From the NCBI GenBank assembly GCA_900543885.1, contig UQTA01000106.1, positions 1 through 6,446 of the forward strand: a stretch of DNA of 6,446 nt. The letters are read 5' to 3'. How positions within the stretch are numbered: position 1 is the first letter of the stretch; every line of letters starts with the position of its first letter. The position numbers and the translations under genes were made by a program. Origin of the DNA: an uncultured Clostridium sp. (GTDB taxonomy: Bacteria > Bacillota > Clostridia > Lachnospirales > Lachnospiraceae). Under the pieces are notes generated by a model. The model ran no database searches. It was given only the letters and a program-made list of their open reading frames with translations, and was not told the DNA's origin. Below are positions 4,709 through 6,446 of this stretch, piece by piece.

Positions 4709-6446
4709 TTATTTAAAGTAGTTTACGCCAGACTCAAAGATCTTCATATCCTGCTCACCATAAATATTCATGGCAACGGCATCTCCTCTTCGTTCGGAGT
4801 GAGCCATCTTTCCAAGGATACGTCCATCCGGGCTTGTAATACCTTCAATGGCCATATAAGATCCGTTTGGATTCCAGTATTCATCCATAGTCACATTACC
4901 CTTATCATCTACATACTGGGTAGCCACCTGTCCGTTTGCGATCAGACGATGGAGCCATGCTTCATCTGCTACGAAACGTCCCTCACCATGGGAAGCCGGG
5001 TTGCAGTATACACCGCCAAGTTTCGCTCCTGCCAGCCATGGGGATTTATTGGTCACTACTTTCGTATAGACCATCTTGGAAATGTGGCGTCCAATGGTAT
5101 TCATAGCCAGTGTCGGTGAATCTGGTTTCTGTTCCGTGATCTTGCCTTCAGGAACCAGTCCCAGCTTGATCAAAGCCTGGAAACCGTTGCAGATACCAAG
5201 CATCAGACCGTCACGCTCATTTAACAGTTTTTCCACTTCTTCTTTGATCACTGCATTGCGGAATACGGTTGCAAAGAATTTAGCGGAACCGTCCGGTTCG
5301 TCACCAGCAGAGAAACCTCCTGGGAACATAACGATCTGTGCCTTTGCGATCTCTTTTTTATACTCTTCTACAGATTCACGGATATCCTGTGCACTTAAGT
5401 TCTTAAATACCTTTGTCACTACCTTTGCGCCTGCCCGTTCAAAAGCCTTTGTGCTGTCGTATTCGCAGTTGGTTCCCGGGAATACAGGGATAAATACTTC
5501 CGGCTGAGCCAGCTTATGATCGCAGATATAAATGGAATCTGTATTATAAAGCTTCTCTTCCATTTTTGCAGCTTCTCCGGTCTTTTCTTTTCCTGTAACA
5601 GTTGGGAATACGTCCTCTAAAGTCTTTGTCCAGCTTGCAAGAGCCTCTTCCATGGTAATGGTGGTGTTTCCGTATTCAAACACTGCCTTATCTGTTACTT
5701 CACCAAGTACTGTATAAGGGATGGAAAGTTCTCCCACTTTTCCTTCTGCCACTTCGCAGACAATGTTGCCCCAGCCTGCGCCAAAGAAATCTCTTGGATC
5801 TACATTATGCTCGATCTTAACGCCCATCTTATTGCCGAATGCCATCTTGCTCACAGCCTCTGCAGCGCCTCTTCCTTCTACAGCATAAGCAGAAAGAATC
5901 TTTCCAGCCTTAATATCTTCAAACAGCTTTCCATATCCGTCCATGATCTGTGCATAATCCGGAAGATCATATCCGTCGCGGGCGATCTTAAACTCTACGA
6001 TCTTGCTTCCTGCTTTCTTAAATTCAGGAGTAATAATATTCTTGTAGCTGTTTACATCTACTGCAAAAGAAACCAGTGTAGGCGGTACATTGATCTCACC
6101 ATGTTCATCATCAAAAGTACCGGACATACTGTCCTTACCGCCGATAGACGGAAGTCCAAAGCCCATCTGTGCACTGTAAGCACCTAAAAGTGCTGCAAAT
6201 GGCTGGCTCCATCTGGTTGGGTCACTGCTCATTCTTCGGAAATATTCCTGGAAAGTGAAACGGATCTTCTTATAATCTCCGCCTGCTGCCACGATCTTTG
6301 CCACAGATGAGATCACTGCATAAACAGCGCCATGATATGGGCTCCAGCTGGAAAGATATGGATCAAATCCATAGCTCATCATGGTAACTGTATCGGTATG
6401 TCCTTCCAGTACAGGAAGTTTTGCTACCATGGACTGTGTTTCTGTC
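4709..6446 (-). CDS. purL: Phosphoribosylformylglycinamidine synthase (FGAM synthase), C-terminal part; 5' end beyond the window
   Basis: Converts FGAR, glutamine and ATP to FGAM, glutamate, ADP and phosphate, step four of de novo purine synthesis; cytoplasmic. About 578 residues are visible (counted here from the Met codon ending at 6430, with five more in-frame codons to the edge). Single-chain PurL enzymes are about 1,250-1,300 residues, so roughly the first half is missing. The visible part starts in the second PurM-like synthase half, with GGKDSMSGTF at 97-106. It continues through a linker (about 270-305) into a class I glutaminase domain: PVFPGTNCEYDS (315-326), MFPGGFSAGDE (368-378), the nucleophile Cys414 in LGICNGFQ, ASHGEGRF (479-486), and the His544/Glu546 pair in AHSER. 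The Cys-His-Glu triad known for Salmonella PurL is therefore intact. The fused glutaminase distinguishes it from the split PurS-PurQ-PurL system of Bacillus. The promoter and any PurR box or riboswitch lie outside the window. Confidence 0.97.
   Translation of the reverse strand, partial: TETQSMVAKLPVLEGHTDTVTMMSYGFDPYLSSWSPYHGAVYAVISSVAKIVAAGGDYKKIRFTFQEYFRRMSSDPTRWSQPFAALLGAYSAQMGFGLPSIGGKDSMSGTFDDEHGEINVPPTLVSFAVDVNSYKNIITPEFKKAGSKIVEFKIARDGYDLPDYAQIMDGYGKLFEDIKAGKILSAYAVEGRGAAEAVSKMAFGNKMGVKIEHNVDPRDFFGAGWGNIVCEVAEGKVGELSIPYTVLGEVTDKAVFEYGNTTITMEEALASWTKTLEDVFPTVTGKEKTGEAAKMEEKLYNTDSIYICDHKLAQPEVFIPVFPGTNCEYDSTKAFERAGAKVVTKVFKNLSAQDIRESVEEYKKEIAKAQIVMFPGGFSAGDEPDGSAKFFATVFRNAVIKEEVEKLLNERDGLMLGICNGFQALIKLGLVPEGKITEQKPDSPTLAMNTIGRHISKMVYTKVVTNKSPWLAGAKLGGVYCNPASHGEGRFVADEAWLHRLIANGQVATQYVDDKGNVTMDEYWNPNGSYMAIEGITSPDGRILGKMAHSERRGDAVAMNIYGEQDMKIFESGVNYFK

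Noticed and set aside
1..6446. A defence, toxin-antitoxin, CRISPR or biosynthetic system
   Set aside because: Every gene in the window is accounted for by core metabolism or by common enzyme families. There is no repeat-spacer array, toxin-antitoxin pair, nuclease, reverse transcriptase or modular enzyme.

Overview
The window reads as chromosomal DNA of an anaerobic, moderately low-GC Firmicute, most likely a gut-type Lachnospiraceae/Clostridia member. This is inferred from consensus sigma-A promoters, strong purine-rich ribosome binding sites, a YclM-like aspartokinase, a long single-chain PurL with a fused glutaminase domain, and a short-chain-dehydrogenase type of fructuronate reductase like Bacillus YjmF. 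It is mostly core metabolism, with one clear accessory item: a palindrome-rich, MITE-like repeat at about 2507-2723.

Layout from left to right. 1-240 has no gene; it holds a minus-strand promoter and at least 195 nt of GC-rich, hairpin-forming sequence running off the left edge (a long leader or a small RNA, unassigned). 255-305 is the terminator of the aspartate kinase gene (331-1650, minus), whose consensus promoter lies at 1736-1764. 1786-1815 is the terminator of an HD-superfamily hydrolase gene (1868-2449, minus). 2450-2888 is a divergent intergenic region holding the MITE-like element and then the promoter of the plus-strand dehydrogenase gene, with a perfect 14-bp GTATAC-type palindrome at the expected transcription start. 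The dehydrogenase (2889-3755, plus) runs tail to tail, 8 bp away, into a GNAT acetyltransferase gene (3764-4282, minus) that has its own promoter. 4358-4406 is a terminator that closes the transcript of purL (4709 to beyond 6446, minus, 5' end outside the window) and a small downstream ORF (4430-4681).

Functionally the genes are separate housekeeping units, not one pathway. Aspartate kinase opens the Lys/Thr/Met/diaminopimelate pathway. PurL carries out the fourth step of purine synthesis. The dehydrogenase probably links hexuronate breakdown to mannonate. The HD hydrolase and the GNAT protein have no assignable substrate. I find no defence island, CRISPR array, transposase or biosynthetic cluster. 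The items most worth a second look are the nested-palindrome element with three copies of one arm, the operator-like palindrome before the dehydrogenase, and the unidentified leader or RNA at the left edge.
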